Position numbers and translations under genes: made by a program. This document shows positions 1 to 8,978 of a DNA stretch of 36,727 nt, piece by piece (the first letter of the stretch is position 1; each line of letters begins with the position of its first letter). The stretch comes from Planctomycetota bacterium. Lineage in GTDB: Bacteria > Planctomycetota > Phycisphaerae > WQYP01. The DNA is taken from positions 1 through 36,727 of the forward strand of contig JAJYFE010000029.1 of assembly GCA_021785435.1 (NCBI GenBank), written 5' to 3'. Under the pieces are notes generated by a model, which had not been told where the DNA came from, did no database searches, and saw only the letters and a list, made by a program, of their open reading frames with translations.

Positions 1-142
1 CCGGCGCGCCGCAGGGAGTCCCCGTCCACCCCGCCGAAAAACGCCCCTGCGAATCTGCCTCTGGCCTCAAAACCGCCCAACCCGCTGTCCTGTCGGCTTT
101 AGCGACCCGCCCTGCGGAATCGCTGGCGGCACCGGCCGTTTC

Positions 143-189
143 TTGACGTTTCCGCGCAACCTACCTATAGTTACGCACTGAAACGTTTC
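143..189 (+). promoter_or_regulatory. sigma70-like promoter of sod with palindromic operator-like site
   Basis: TTGACG (143-148), 17-bp spacer, TATAGT (166-171), followed by perfect 10-bp palindrome GAAACGTTTC (180-189), 18 bp before ATG. Confidence 0.7.
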
Positions 190-207
190 TAGGCAAGGAG
201 TTTACCC

Positions 208-843
208 ATGGCTCACAGCTTACCCGCTTTGCCCTATGATTTCGCGGCACTGGAACCGGTGATCGATACTCAAACCATGCAGATTCACCATGGCAAACAT
301 CACGGCGGCTACGTGACAAATCTGAATAACGCCATTTCCGGCCAACCAGCTCTGGAGGCGAAATCCGCCGAGGCGCTTATCGCTGACCTGTCCGCGGCGC
401 CCGAAGCGGTCCGGACCGCGGTCCGCAACAATGGCGGCGGGCACGTTAATCACAGCATGTTCTGGCGGATCATGGCGCCCCAGGGCAAAGGAGGGGGCGG
501 CGAGCCGACGGGGGACCTTGCCGCAGCGCTTAAATCCACCTTCGGATCCTTTGCCGACTTCAAGACGCGGTTTATGGATGCCGGCGCCAAACGGTTCGGT
601 TCGGGCTGGGTCTGGTTGGTGCTACGGGATGGCAAGCTGGCGATCGGCTCCACGGCCAACCAGGACAATCCCCTGATGGGGCAGGCGGTCACGGGCCTGG
701 CGGGCAAACCCGTGCTGGGTCTGGACGTGTGGGAACACGCCTATTATTTGAAATACCAGAACCGCCGGGCGGACTATATGACTGCCTGGTGGAACGTGGT
801 GAACTGGACGAAAGTCGCAGAGCTTTATCGCGCGGCGCGGTAG
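208..843 (+). CDS. sodB: Superoxide dismutase (Fe/Mn family)
   Basis: N-term '[41 protein letters not shown]', '[13 protein letters not shown]' and C-term '[30 protein letters not shown]' are canonical Fe/Mn SOD motifs; SD-like AAGGAG upstream of ATG 208. Confidence 0.97.
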   Translation: MAHSLPALPYDFAALEPVIDTQTMQIHHGKHHGGYVTNLNNAISGQPALEAKSAEALIADLSAAPEAVRTAVRNNGGGHVNHSMFWRIMAPQGKGGGGEPTGDLAAALKSTFGSFADFKTRFMDAGAKRFGSGWVWLVLRDGKLAIGSTANQDNPLMGQAVTGLAGKPVLGLDVWEHAYYLKYQNRRADYMTAWWNVVNWTKVAELYRAAR

Positions 844-1028
844 CTTAAGGCGAAGACAAATCTCGGTTCTGCAAATGGAGGGCGCAGGCACATCCGCAGC
901 AGGTCGCCGCGGGCGACTAAACTGTTGGGACATTGCCGGCTATCCCGAGGGCCGTCGGGAGCTCTGGCGGCGGCAGTACCCCATGTTCCGGTGTCGTGAA
1001 AATCGCCGGGGTCTGAGGTTGGTCTAAG

Positions 1029-1058
1029 ACACCGCCCCCCTACAAGTGGGGGGTGATA
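1029..1058. terminator. GC-rich hairpin between convergent sod and DUF4838 genes
   Basis: Inverted repeat CCCCCC-TACAAGT-GGGGGG between the 3' ends of convergent genes; no strong U tract seen. Confidence 0.4.
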
Positions 1059-1083
1059 TATGGGTAGGGGGACGCCAATTTCG

Positions 1084-3573
1084 TTATCGGCGGGCGCCCG
1101 CAGGGCTTGAGCGGCGGGCCGCTTGTACCCGCAGCAACAGAACCCCGCCATCGATTCCGCTCAGGTAAATCAGTTTCTTGACCCGCACGGCTATCACATT
1201 GGGTTGTCCGCGGACCAGACGCCTGGTGATGTTGAAGTAGAACGGCTTATCCCAGCCGAAACCGTTGGCCAGCAGGCGATGCACGCCAATTGGTTTGCCG
1301 TTCAGGAACACCCTGGCGTTGCCGTCGACCGCGCCAAAATAAAGAATAATCTGCTGCGTACCGTGATGGGCGGGCGGCTGGATCGACCGGCGATACCAGG
1401 CCACCCCGTGATAAGCGGGGTAACCCTGATCCTGCCAAGGCAGATCGGCGGTTACCCGTGGCCAATGGACAGCGTGAAAGGTTGGCTTCATCCAGCCTTG
1501 CTGAAGCCCCAGATTCCGCGGATCGATATGAAAAAGCCACCCCTTGTCGCAACTTTCCACAATCCGCGGATGCTTGAAAACGCCGAACAGGACACGTTCC
1601 TGGGTGTGGAGTTTCCGGCCCCAGGTGCGCATGGTTCCGGAAATGGACGGCCAGGCGACCGGCCCATTATCGAACACCCAGCCGCCCTTGAAGCTTTGGA
1701 TAAAATGTTCCAAGCCTTGTAATTCCTGCGTCGCCTGCAGGAATTGGCCCTCCAGCCGCAAGTCCAGAAAGCGGCGCGTGCGCAGGGCGACCTGATAGCC
1801 GGCCCAGACACCTTCCAGGCGCTGGGCATAGAGTTTGCGATCGCGCACCAGCGCCCGGGCCTGGGTCATGTCGCGTCCGAGTTGGCGCAGCAGGGCGTCG
1901 GTGAAAAGATTCCAGGCGTCGTAGCCGCCGCTGCCAAAATACGGCCCGGTTTCCGCCGCTTTTTCCATGGTCTGGTAATATCGCTTCATCGGTGCCGCGG
2001 CGGGACCGAAATAATTATGGTAATACAAGTCCAGTTCCTTGTGAACGTTCATATTGGGATTCCACAGGAGCTGGCAGTACATATAGAGATCCAACCCCTG
2101 CGGCCCCCAGCTGGGATGCGATTCGTTGTACACGCCGACCACGTGATAGCGGCGGTAGGCACGCAAGCGATTGACCATGGTATGAATAATGGGCAGCGGG
2201 CCGTACCAGCAGTAGCCGGACCAATATTCATAGGTCATCAGTTCTTTCGAAAGCCGGCTGTAGCCCCGCAGCGAACGCAAAAAATTGGCGTTCTGCACGC
2301 TGGCCGGGTCATCCAAATTTCTGGAGTAATCGCTGTAACCAGCGGCATAAGGAGACAGCATGACCACTAAATTGGGCGCTAGAGCCTTAATCAAAGTGGG
2401 GACTTCGGTGTAATCCCAATAAGCTAAACAGCCAATTTTCGCCCGTGGCGCGGCCTGGGCCACCAGCCGGGCCACGATGTTATTAAATTCGCAGACACGG
2501 TTGGACATAGATACCCCGCCAAAAACCGCCTTGAGCTTGGGATCATCCATGGCGCGTTCGCGCGGGCCTTGGCCCCACAGGCCGCCATCATTGGGTGAAA
2601 CCGAGATGATCCGTTGTTCGGGGTTGGCCCGGGCTTGGGCAATAACTTTCGCGGCGACAAGTCTTTGCACCGCGGGATTGGCCAAGTCCAACTGGCCGTG
2701 CGGGTCGCGTTGGCCATTGATCAAAGCATAATAGTCAGGATGTTTGGCAAAATACTCCTTAGGCGGCAGCAAATACTGGTAACACTGGTCGAAATCGACA
2801 TAGTAATAGCCACCGTATTTCATGGGCGTCCACAGATCCGTGTTCAAACGGTTGCGCGTCGCCCACAAGTGGGTACGTGCCCGCTGCCGGGCGGTTTCAT
2901 CCTGCCAATCCACGTAATCATCGATTCCCCAGCGATATTTATACGCGGGACGATACGTTTTGCGGCCCAGCGGCAGAACAATCCGTTTCAACTTCGGTAC
3001 ATATTCACCCCAGCGCTCCGGCCGATACCAGCGCACCCCCAGGTTTTCCAGAAACTGGTAAACCCCATACAGGGTGCCACGCTCCTGTACAAAGACCTGC
3101 CCCTTGGCGTTCTGGACCGTCGGGCCGATGCCGCCGGCAATCCGCAGGCGATGGGGACCTGCCGCGATGACAAACGAATCAGGATCCAGTTTTTGCCAGC
3201 CCAGATCCTGGTTATACGGATGCGGCCCCAGGATAATCAGGGGGGCGCCTTGCGGCGCCGCGGTTCGTTCAAGGTGGAGCTTCTTACCCGTCATCCGCCG
3301 CAGATAAGTCTGTAGTTGCCGGGCTGCGAAGTTTTCCACCGGCGTGGGTGTTGGCGGCAGAACAATCGTTGGGGTCCGCCGGGCGCTAAGCAGGATCAGT
3401 CTGGCCGCAGCGCGCCGCGCCGGTATCCTGCCGGCACCGGCCAGGCCCACAACGGCAGGCGGGACGCCCGCGGTACGGGGCGCTGGGACAGCCAAGACCG
3501 GGTGATTGACGACCAGTCCCAGAAACAAAACGCCAATGGCGCTGCGAGAATAAAGTCGCCGCATATACCGCAT
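1084..3573 (-). CDS. Secreted DUF4838-type (alpha-glucuronidase-like N-terminal domain) putative glycoside hydrolase with C-terminal GH2-like jelly-roll domain
   Basis: Signal peptide at N-term; 'ILLPPTPTPVENFAARQLQTYLRRMTGKKL', 'GTLYGVYQFLENLGVRWYRPERWGEYVP', 'ISVSPNDGG', C-term 'GVAWYRRSIQPP...LYFGAVDGNARVFLNGKPIG'. Confidence 0.85.
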   Translation of the reverse strand: MRYMRRLYSRSAIGVLFLGLVVNHPVLAVPAPRTAGVPPAVVGLAGAGRIPARRAAARLILLSARRTPTIVLPPTPTPVENFAARQLQTYLRRMTGKKLHLERTAAPQGAPLIILGPHPYNQDLGWQKLDPDSFVIAAGPHRLRIAGGIGPTVQNAKGQVFVQERGTLYGVYQFLENLGVRWYRPERWGEYVPKLKRIVLPLGRKTYRPAYKYRWGIDDYVDWQDETARQRARTHLWATRNRLNTDLWTPMKYGGYYYVDFDQCYQYLLPPKEYFAKHPDYYALINGQRDPHGQLDLANPAVQRLVAAKVIAQARANPEQRIISVSPNDGGLWGQGPRERAMDDPKLKAVFGGVSMSNRVCEFNNIVARLVAQAAPRAKIGCLAYWDYTEVPTLIKALAPNLVVMLSPYAAGYSDYSRNLDDPASVQNANFLRSLRGYSRLSKELMTYEYWSGYCWYGPLPIIHTMVNRLRAYRRYHVVGVYNESHPSWGPQGLDLYMYCQLLWNPNMNVHKELDLYYHNYFGPAAAPMKRYYQTMEKAAETGPYFGSGGYDAWNLFTDALLRQLGRDMTQARALVRDRKLYAQRLEGVWAGYQVALRTRRFLDLRLEGQFLQATQELQGLEHFIQSFKGGWVFDNGPVAWPSISGTMRTWGRKLHTQERVLFGVFKHPRIVESCDKGWLFHIDPRNLGLQQGWMKPTFHAVHWPRVTADLPWQDQGYPAYHGVAWYRRSIQPPAHHGTQQIILYFGAVDGNARVFLNGKPIGVHRLLANGFGWDKPFYFNITRRLVRGQPNVIAVRVKKLIYLSGIDGGVLLLRVQAARRSSPAGARR

Positions 3574-3650
3574 GGTTTGCTCCTACCAGCCTAACGAGCC
3601 TTATCCGCGAAACGAGGTTGTATGCCACGATAGCGGTTCGCCCGTGGCGT

Positions 3651-3681
3651 GTCTTTAGCGATTTTCACAAATTATTTCGCA
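3651..3681 (-). promoter_or_regulatory. 31-bp motif copy B, upstream of the DUF4838 gene
   Basis: Reverse complement TGCGAAATAATTTGTGAAAATCGCTAAAGAC; matches copies at 5709-5739 and 7298-7328. Confidence 0.75.
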
Positions 3682-3911
3682 GTTTCCAGGAACCGTCGTC
3701 CCACGGCAAACGTGGTTGAGGCAGGGCTTCGCGGTCGTATGGGCCGTGCCGCCGTGGAGCGCCAGCACCATACCGCTGGCCCGGAAACCGCTGCCAGCCT
3801 GATCTGGCTGCACCGGCGGACGTGGTTGCGGGCGCCGGAAGGCGCGTGGTAAAGTTGAGGTGCGGAGCAACTACGGGTCAGGCTCTGCCTGAAAACAGCG
3901 GAATGTAAATC

Positions 3912-4751
3912 ATGGCTAAGCAACCGCCAGCCATTGTGACGGCGCATCCGGCGGTCGGTGCGTCGCCTATTGAACGCGTGCTTGATTGCCAGCGTTACCC
4001 GCGTCCGATCAGCGGCGCGGTGATCGTCAGCCAAGGCGTGCCGGGTCACCTGCTGCAGCTGGCGGTGCGGGGGCAGGTGGAATACGAGGTGGCCGGGCGC
4101 ACGTACCTTCTGCAGCCGGGAGACTTGATTTGGCACCATAATATGGAGACGGTTCGGCGACGGGCGGTCCGGGGATACTGGGAATGCTACGCCGTGAACT
4201 TTTTGGCCGCGGATTTGCCGCCGCCGCCGTTCGATCGCCGGGTGCAACGCGTCGATAGCAGCATCGAGCGGCGATTCGCGGCGCTGCTGGAGGCCTGGCG
4301 CGAGACGACGGTCCCACCGCTGTGGCGGGAGTTGCGGGTTCGGGCCAGGCTGGAACTGTTGCTGGCGGATTTGCTGGAGGATTCAGCGGGGGCGCTGCCC
4401 GAGCGCGGTTTTCGGACGGATTCGCCGGCCTGGTTGTGGTGGGCGTTGGAAAGCCGGCTGCGCGATAAATTAGCCGAGCCGATGAGTTTACAGCGCATGG
4501 TGGAATTGGCCGGTTACAGCGCCGCGACCGTCACGGCCGCGTGCCATGCCGCGGTGGGTCAGTCGCCCATGAAGCGTTTCAAGCAACTTCGCCTGACCCT
4601 GGCCCGCAGCCTGGTGGAACGTTCGCGGATGAACTTCTGGGAAATTGCCGAACATGTCGGCTACCAGCGCCAGCACGAGTTCAGCCGCGATTACCATAAA
4701 GCGTTCGGCGTGGCGCCGCGGGAGCACCGCCGCGCGGCCATGCCGCGCTGA
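3912..4751 (+). CDS. AraC family transcriptional regulator
   Basis: C-terminal double HTH 'SLQRMVELAGYSAATVTAACHAAVGQSPMKRFKQLRLTLARSLVERSRMNFWEIAEHVGYQRQHEFSRDYHKAFGVAPREHRR'; N-terminal cupin-like 'GQVEYEVAGRTYLLQPGDLIWH'. Confidence 0.95.
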   Translation: MAKQPPAIVTAHPAVGASPIERVLDCQRYPRPISGAVIVSQGVPGHLLQLAVRGQVEYEVAGRTYLLQPGDLIWHHNMETVRRRAVRGYWECYAVNFLAADLPPPPFDRRVQRVDSSIERRFAALLEAWRETTVPPLWRELRVRARLELLLADLLEDSAGALPERGFRTDSPAWLWWALESRLRDKLAEPMSLQRMVELAGYSAATVTAACHAAVGQSPMKRFKQLRLTLARSLVERSRMNFWEIAEHVGYQRQHEFSRDYHKAFGVAPREHRRAAMPR

Positions 4752-4920
4752 CGTTCGGGGGGTTGCTAAGAAATAACGTGCACGATCCGGCTGGTTCTTT
4801 TGGCTACTGGGTGCGTGGCGCGCTTCTTACAGACCCACTGGGCGGGGTAGGCTCATCGCCGGCGTCTCGCCAGCGGCCAAAATTTCCGGGGCATTTGTAC
4901 AGGTTATTTCCTGGCGTCCC

Positions 4921-5193
4921 CTAACCGTGCCCGCAACCGGTTCCAACGGGGTCGGCAGCGGGGATGGGGACCGATTCCACATCAAGCGATTCCGGCCCAA
5001 AGTCCTGCTCGTGCGGCCAGGCGATGCTGCCAAAACCCAGGCGAACCGAGCGAAAGTATGTCACGCCCTTTAATGCGGTGAAGATACTTTTGTCCAGGTG
5101 GGGCCGGACATCGAAGCGTCGGGTCTTGCCGGTGCTAAAGGCAAGCTCCAGTTGGTAGTTATCCAGCGGATGCACACCGGTCACGGTGATCAT
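4921..5193 (-). CDS. DUF2442 domain-containing protein
   Basis: 'MITVTGVHPLDNYQLELAFSTGKTRRFDVRPHLDKSIFTALKGVTYFRSVRLGFGSIAWPHEQDFGPESL' typical of DUF2442; ATG 5193 preceded by AGGAGG. The ORF stays open upstream to 5295. Confidence 0.85.
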   Translation of the reverse strand: MITVTGVHPLDNYQLELAFSTGKTRRFDVRPHLDKSIFTALKGVTYFRSVRLGFGSIAWPHEQDFGPESLDVESVPIPAADPVGTGCGHG

Positions 5194-5267
5194 CACGCTG
5201 CCTCCTAATTTCAGCGGTTCAATGCGAAAAGGCCGTTCGCCATTGACGACAAGCTGCCAGTCGGCCG

Positions 5268-5474
5268 TCAGTTCCTTCGGGTGAATTCCGTCCACGCCTG
5301 CACAAGCTTCAGCCGCGAGGCAGGTATGGCTCCCGCGAGAACCTCCCCGGAGGGGATTGCCAACAGCGCCGTTCCCTCGGCGTACTTGACATGAATGCGT
5401 GGTGAATAATGCCGCTTGTCATCGAAAAAGTACAGCATGACGATGAGGCCATAAAACATGGAAATAACAGGCAT
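5268..5474 (-). CDS. DUF4160 domain-containing protein (apparently frameshifted at C-terminus)
   Basis: 'MPVISMFYGLIVMLYFFDDKRHYSPRIHVKYAEGTALLAIPSGEVLAGAIPASRLKLVQAWTEF' matches DUF4160; start CAT at 5472-5474 with GGGAG upstream; expected C-term 'HPKELTADWQLVVNGERPFRIEPLK' lies in another frame. Confidence 0.8.
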   Translation of the reverse strand: MPVISMFYGLIVMLYFFDDKRHYSPRIHVKYAEGTALLAIPSGEVLAGAIPASRLKLVQAWTEFTRRN

Positions 5475-5708
5475 CGAACGCTCCCTTTTCAAAATTATTC
5501 CAGCGTACCATGCATCGTTTGTCGTGCCTGGTGTAAGGGGTGCGGCAAGATTCCAGATGGGGCCGCGGTGAGCGTTGGTGGAAGCACCCCGAATAGCCCG
5601 AGATGGCGGACCGCGGGAGGCGGCCCCAACGCTCGGGATGGCCACCATGTTGTTCGCCCATGCTGGGATACCCATCATTGCGGGTCCTCCGCCGGCCGCT
5701 GCCCAACC

Positions 5709-5739
5709 CGCGAAATAATTTTTCAAAATTGCTAAAGGC
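5709..5739 (+). promoter_or_regulatory. 31-bp motif copy C, upstream of the MFS gene
   Basis: CGCGAAATAATTTTTCAAAATTGCTAAAGGC, followed by a small hairpin CCCTGTTTCAGGG and a CATAAT -10-like hexamer. Confidence 0.7.
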
Positions 5740-5854
5740 GCGCCCTGTTTCAGGGGCATAATGAAGCCACATGCGGCTGCAACCCGTGGCCACAGCACCA
5801 CCATGTAAAAAAGTGAATTTATGATGGCTGTATACTAACGCGGATATTTTCAGG

Positions 5855-7273
5855 GTGCGTGCCGGAATGGTTGAACAGGATTTAGCGACGCCCGGAGGGA
5901 ACGGTCAAGTCAGCGGCGTCGGCGGCGCGGGTCGCCGCGCCACCTTCACCGTGGGGACGCTGGTCTACCACCGGGCCAACCTGGTTACACTTTTCGCCTG
6001 GCTGCTCTGGGGTGATTTCATCTTCAACCTGATGCAGACGGTGATGCCGTCGCTATTGCCTTTGATCCTTAAGCGGCATCACGCCACCGACAGCCAGATC
6101 GCCATCATCGTCAACAGTTTGTTCATGTTGATGAATATGCTGCTCAATCCCGTGATCAGTTATCGATCAGACCGAACCCGCACCCGCTGGGGCCGCCGCC
6201 GGCCCTATATTCTGCTGACCACCCCGCTGGTGGTGCTTTTTCTGGCCCTGATTCCCTACGCGCCAAACCTTCTGAAAATAGTCGAACGGATTCCCGGTGC
6301 GGCGGGGCTGTTGGCGCTAAGTCCGATTTCCACGGTTATCTTGATGTTTGGCGTACTGGTGGTGGGATTTCAACTCTTCAACATGTTTATCAGCTCGGTC
6401 TACTACTATCTGATCGTGGACGTCGTTCCGGCCCCGCTGATCGGCCGGTTTTATGGTTTATTCCGCTTTTTTGGCTCGCTGGCGGGCGTATTTTACAGCT
6501 TTTTCATCTTTCCCCTGGCCAAAACCCACATGGCGATGATTTTCCTGGTCACCGCTCTGCTCTACGGCGTATGTATCATGCTGATGGCCTGGCGCGTGAA
6601 AGAGGGCCAATATCCGCCCCCGGAGAAGGAAGAGCATGGCAACTGGTACAGCGGAATCAAAAACTACGCCCGGGAATGTTTTGGCTGCCCGTACTATTGG
6701 TGGGTGTTCCTGGTGTATGGCTGCTACACTTGGGCTGGGGCGGCCAACGTATTTGGGATATTTTTCTTTCGCGATGAGATCGGTTTATCCCTGGCCCAGA
6801 TCGGAAAAATCGGCGCGATCGGCGGCCTGATCTGCATGGCGGCGGCGTATCCGGTCGGCGTGCTGATCGATCGCTGGGGCAGCCACAAAACGCTATTCAT
6901 CGGCTTTACAGCGGTGCCGATCTGCAGCCTCGCCACCGCCTTGTTGGCGCACGGATTCTGGAGCGCGGTATTGCTCGGCGTACCGGCGACTCTGGCCACG
7001 TACACGGTGGGCGCCGCCATACTGAACTGGACCGTGGCGGTCTATCCGCGGGCGCGCTACGGTCAGTTTGGATCAGCGGGCGCCATGTCCTCATCGCTGG
7101 TGGCCGCCGGGTTAAGCCCGCTGGCCGGGTGGTTGATCGACTACGTGCACAGTTACCGGCTGGTGGTCTGCCTGTGGCCGGCGGCTTTCAGCCTGCTGGG
7201 ACTGGCCGCGGCGCTGGTCGTCTACCAGCGCTGGAAGGCCCTGGGCGCTCCGGATCATTATCAGCCGCCGTAA
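5855..7273 (+). CDS. MFS transporter, GPH/SLC45-like sugar symporter family
   Basis: Polytopic protein; 'NPVISYRSDRTRTRWGRRRPYILLTTPLVVLFLALIPYAP' typical of GPH/SLC45-type permeases; GTG start at 5855 or ATG at 5867. Confidence 0.9.
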   Translation: MRAGMVEQDLATPGGNGQVSGVGGAGRRATFTVGTLVYHRANLVTLFAWLLWGDFIFNLMQTVMPSLLPLILKRHHATDSQIAIIVNSLFMLMNMLLNPVISYRSDRTRTRWGRRRPYILLTTPLVVLFLALIPYAPNLLKIVERIPGAAGLLALSPISTVILMFGVLVVGFQLFNMFISSVYYYLIVDVVPAPLIGRFYGLFRFFGSLAGVFYSFFIFPLAKTHMAMIFLVTALLYGVCIMLMAWRVKEGQYPPPEKEEHGNWYSGIKNYARECFGCPYYWWVFLVYGCYTWAGAANVFGIFFFRDEIGLSLAQIGKIGAIGGLICMAAAYPVGVLIDRWGSHKTLFIGFTAVPICSLATALLAHGFWSAVLLGVPATLATYTVGAAILNWTVAVYPRARYGQFGSAGAMSSSLVAAGLSPLAGWLIDYVHSYRLVVCLWPAAFSLLGLAAALVVYQRWKALGAPDHYQPP

Positions 7274-7297
7274 GGCGCTCCTGGCAGCCATTGGAAT

Positions 7298-7328
7298 TGC
7301 GAAATGTTTTGTGAAAATTGCTAAAGAC
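7298..7328 (+). promoter_or_regulatory. 31-bp motif copy A, upstream of the first prepilin-like gene
   Basis: TGCGAAATGTTTTGTGAAAATTGCTAAAGAC. Confidence 0.75.
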
Positions 7329-7501
7329 ATCGGGCGGGTGCCAGAATAGCATGAGAACAGAGGTCGTTTTCAGTTGGTGGATTGTCTAAAGTTTTTTAGG
7401 GGAGGAGCCATTATGCAAGGCCCAATGGGATTACAGGTTTCAAGTTACAGGGGACTGGAGGGAAAAGGTGGAAGGTCTCTGGAGGCCGGGCGCGGCGGCG
7501 G

Positions 7502-7690
7502 GATGAAGGACGAAGGGTCGCCCTTGGCGACGTCTCGTTCGGCGGTGGTCCACCTTTCGCCTAGCGAGCCTGTTATCTTCAGCCCGCTGAGAACCGATCG
7601 CGGAGTGGCCCCGGCGGCAAGCCTATCCCTGGAAACTGGTAATACTGGCTCTCTTTTAAAGGAGATTAGCATGAGAGCGTATCACGTCTC
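7502..7690 (+). repeat. Duplicated leader, copy 1 (partner 13924-14113)
   Basis: 'GGAAACTGGTAATACTGGCTCTCTTTTAAAGGAGATTAGCATGAGAGCGTATCA' vs 'GGAAACGGGTAGTACTGGCCCTCTTTTAGAGGAGGTTACGATGCGAGCGTATCA', with weaker similarity extending upstream. Confidence 0.7.
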
Positions 7691-8978
7691 GACTCGCCCC
7701 CGGCGAGCCATCCAATCCGTAGCCGCAGCCGTGTTGTCCCCGGTTGCGTGGCTGCTTGCTGCGGTGGCCCTGCTGCTCAATTCCATGGTGCTGAGCCTGG
7801 CCCGGGGGCTGGGCGCCTATGGCGACCTGGAATCCCTGGTCAGCCGCGCCGGATTGCGGTCGTGGCGACGCCGTTTCAAAGGCGCGTCAGCGTTTACCCT
7901 GATTGAGCTGCTGGTGGTGATATCGATCATAGCTATTCTCATATCTATATTGCTACCAGCGTTGGCGAAAGCCCGGGAACTGGCCAACCGCGCGGTGTGC
8001 ATGGCCAATATCCGCGGGGTCATCCAGTCCATGGTGACGTATGCTCAGTCGAACAACGGCACGTTCCCGGTGACGGTTAATCAACCCGGCGCGAGCCCGG
8101 GCGCCTACGACAACGCACCCGGCACACCCTACAGTTACACTACCAGCGAGGCAGGTACCGGCGCCAACGTGGTGCAGGCCTGGTACAGGGCGGGCTACAC
8201 CATCTACCCCGATCCGTCGGCGGGCCTGTGGATGCTGGTGCTGCAAGGCTACGCCACGCCAGCCAGTTTCATCTGCCCGTCGGATCCACTGGCGGTGGGT
8301 CCTTCGCTGGAGTACTTCAACAATGCGGGAACGCCGGCGTATTATCCCAATTTCGGGTTTCTGCCGTCTAAGTCCGTTCTTGGCGGCGGTGAACATACCA
8401 ACACCAATGGCCAAGGCATAAGCTATTCCTCCGCTTTTCCGTACCCGTGGCTAAATAATGGGGCGGGCAACACGGGGCCCCTGGCCGCAGGGGCATGGTG
8501 GACTACCACGGACGCCAACACGGAAGTTCCGCTGGTCAGCGACATGACCCCCATGACCGGCGATGCGACCTATGATCCCGGCGACGGGCCGGGCATGGGT
8601 GTGTTTCAGCGGATCGTTACCACGCTGCCGACGGCCAACACCTATGGGCCATATATTTATAATTCCGGCAACCATGCCGGCGACGGGCAGAATGTGGGTT
8701 TTGGCGATGATCATGTAACCTGGGAAATCTCACCTTACGTGGGCCAGAACGGTGACAATATTTTCACCTTCCACAACTACCAAAGCAACCCGGTAGTCCC
8801 AGTTAATGGCACGACGGATACCAGTCAGTATCAATTTGAGGGTCCATGGGACCAATTTACCCAGCCGTTAGTTAAGACATTGTCCGCTCCGTTCGATATC
8901 TGCATGGAGCCTGAGCGGGTTGTGAACCCCACCTACGCCGCCGATACCAGCTTGCCCGATAATGGTGGTGCATGGTGA
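7671..8978 (+). CDS. Type II secretion/prepilin-type N-terminal cleavage/methylation domain protein (paralog 1)
   Basis: 'FTLIELLVVISIIAILISILLPALAKARELANRAVCMANIRGVIQSMVTYAQSNNGTFP' and C-term 'NHAGDGQNVGFGDDHVTWE'; AAAGGAG before ATG 7671. The frame is open from 7374, so an upstream start is possible. Confidence 0.9.
   Translation: MRAYHVSTRPRRAIQSVAAAVLSPVAWLLAAVALLLNSMVLSLARGLGAYGDLESLVSRAGLRSWRRRFKGASAFTLIELLVVISIIAILISILLPALAKARELANRAVCMANIRGVIQSMVTYAQSNNGTFPVTVNQPGASPGAYDNAPGTPYSYTTSEAGTGANVVQAWYRAGYTIYPDPSAGLWMLVLQGYATPASFICPSDPLAVGPSLEYFNNAGTPAYYPNFGFLPSKSVLGGGEHTNTNGQGISYSSAFPYPWLNNGAGNTGPLAAGAWWTTTDANTEVPLVSDMTPMTGDATYDPGDGPGMGVFQRIVTTLPTANTYGPYIYNSGNHAGDGQNVGFGDDHVTWEISPYVGQNGDNIFTFHNYQSNPVVPVNGTTDTSQYQFEGPWDQFTQPLVKTLSAPFDICMEPERVVNPTYAADTSLPDNGGAW

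Noticed and set aside
1-107. Open frame at the left edge ending at TAG about 107 ('...PLASKPPNPLSCRL*')
   Set aside because: Too short and compositionally nonspecific to assign as the end of an upstream gene.
902-917. GGTCGCCGCGGGCGAC resembling part of the intergenic repeat family
   Set aside because: Only a short GC-rich match; the diagnostic GAAGCCCGGTGCTGCGG block is absent.
1744-3315. Several + strand ORFs of 97-233 aa opposite the DUF4838 gene
   Set aside because: Shadow ORFs of a strongly supported gene; no recognisable domains or SD.
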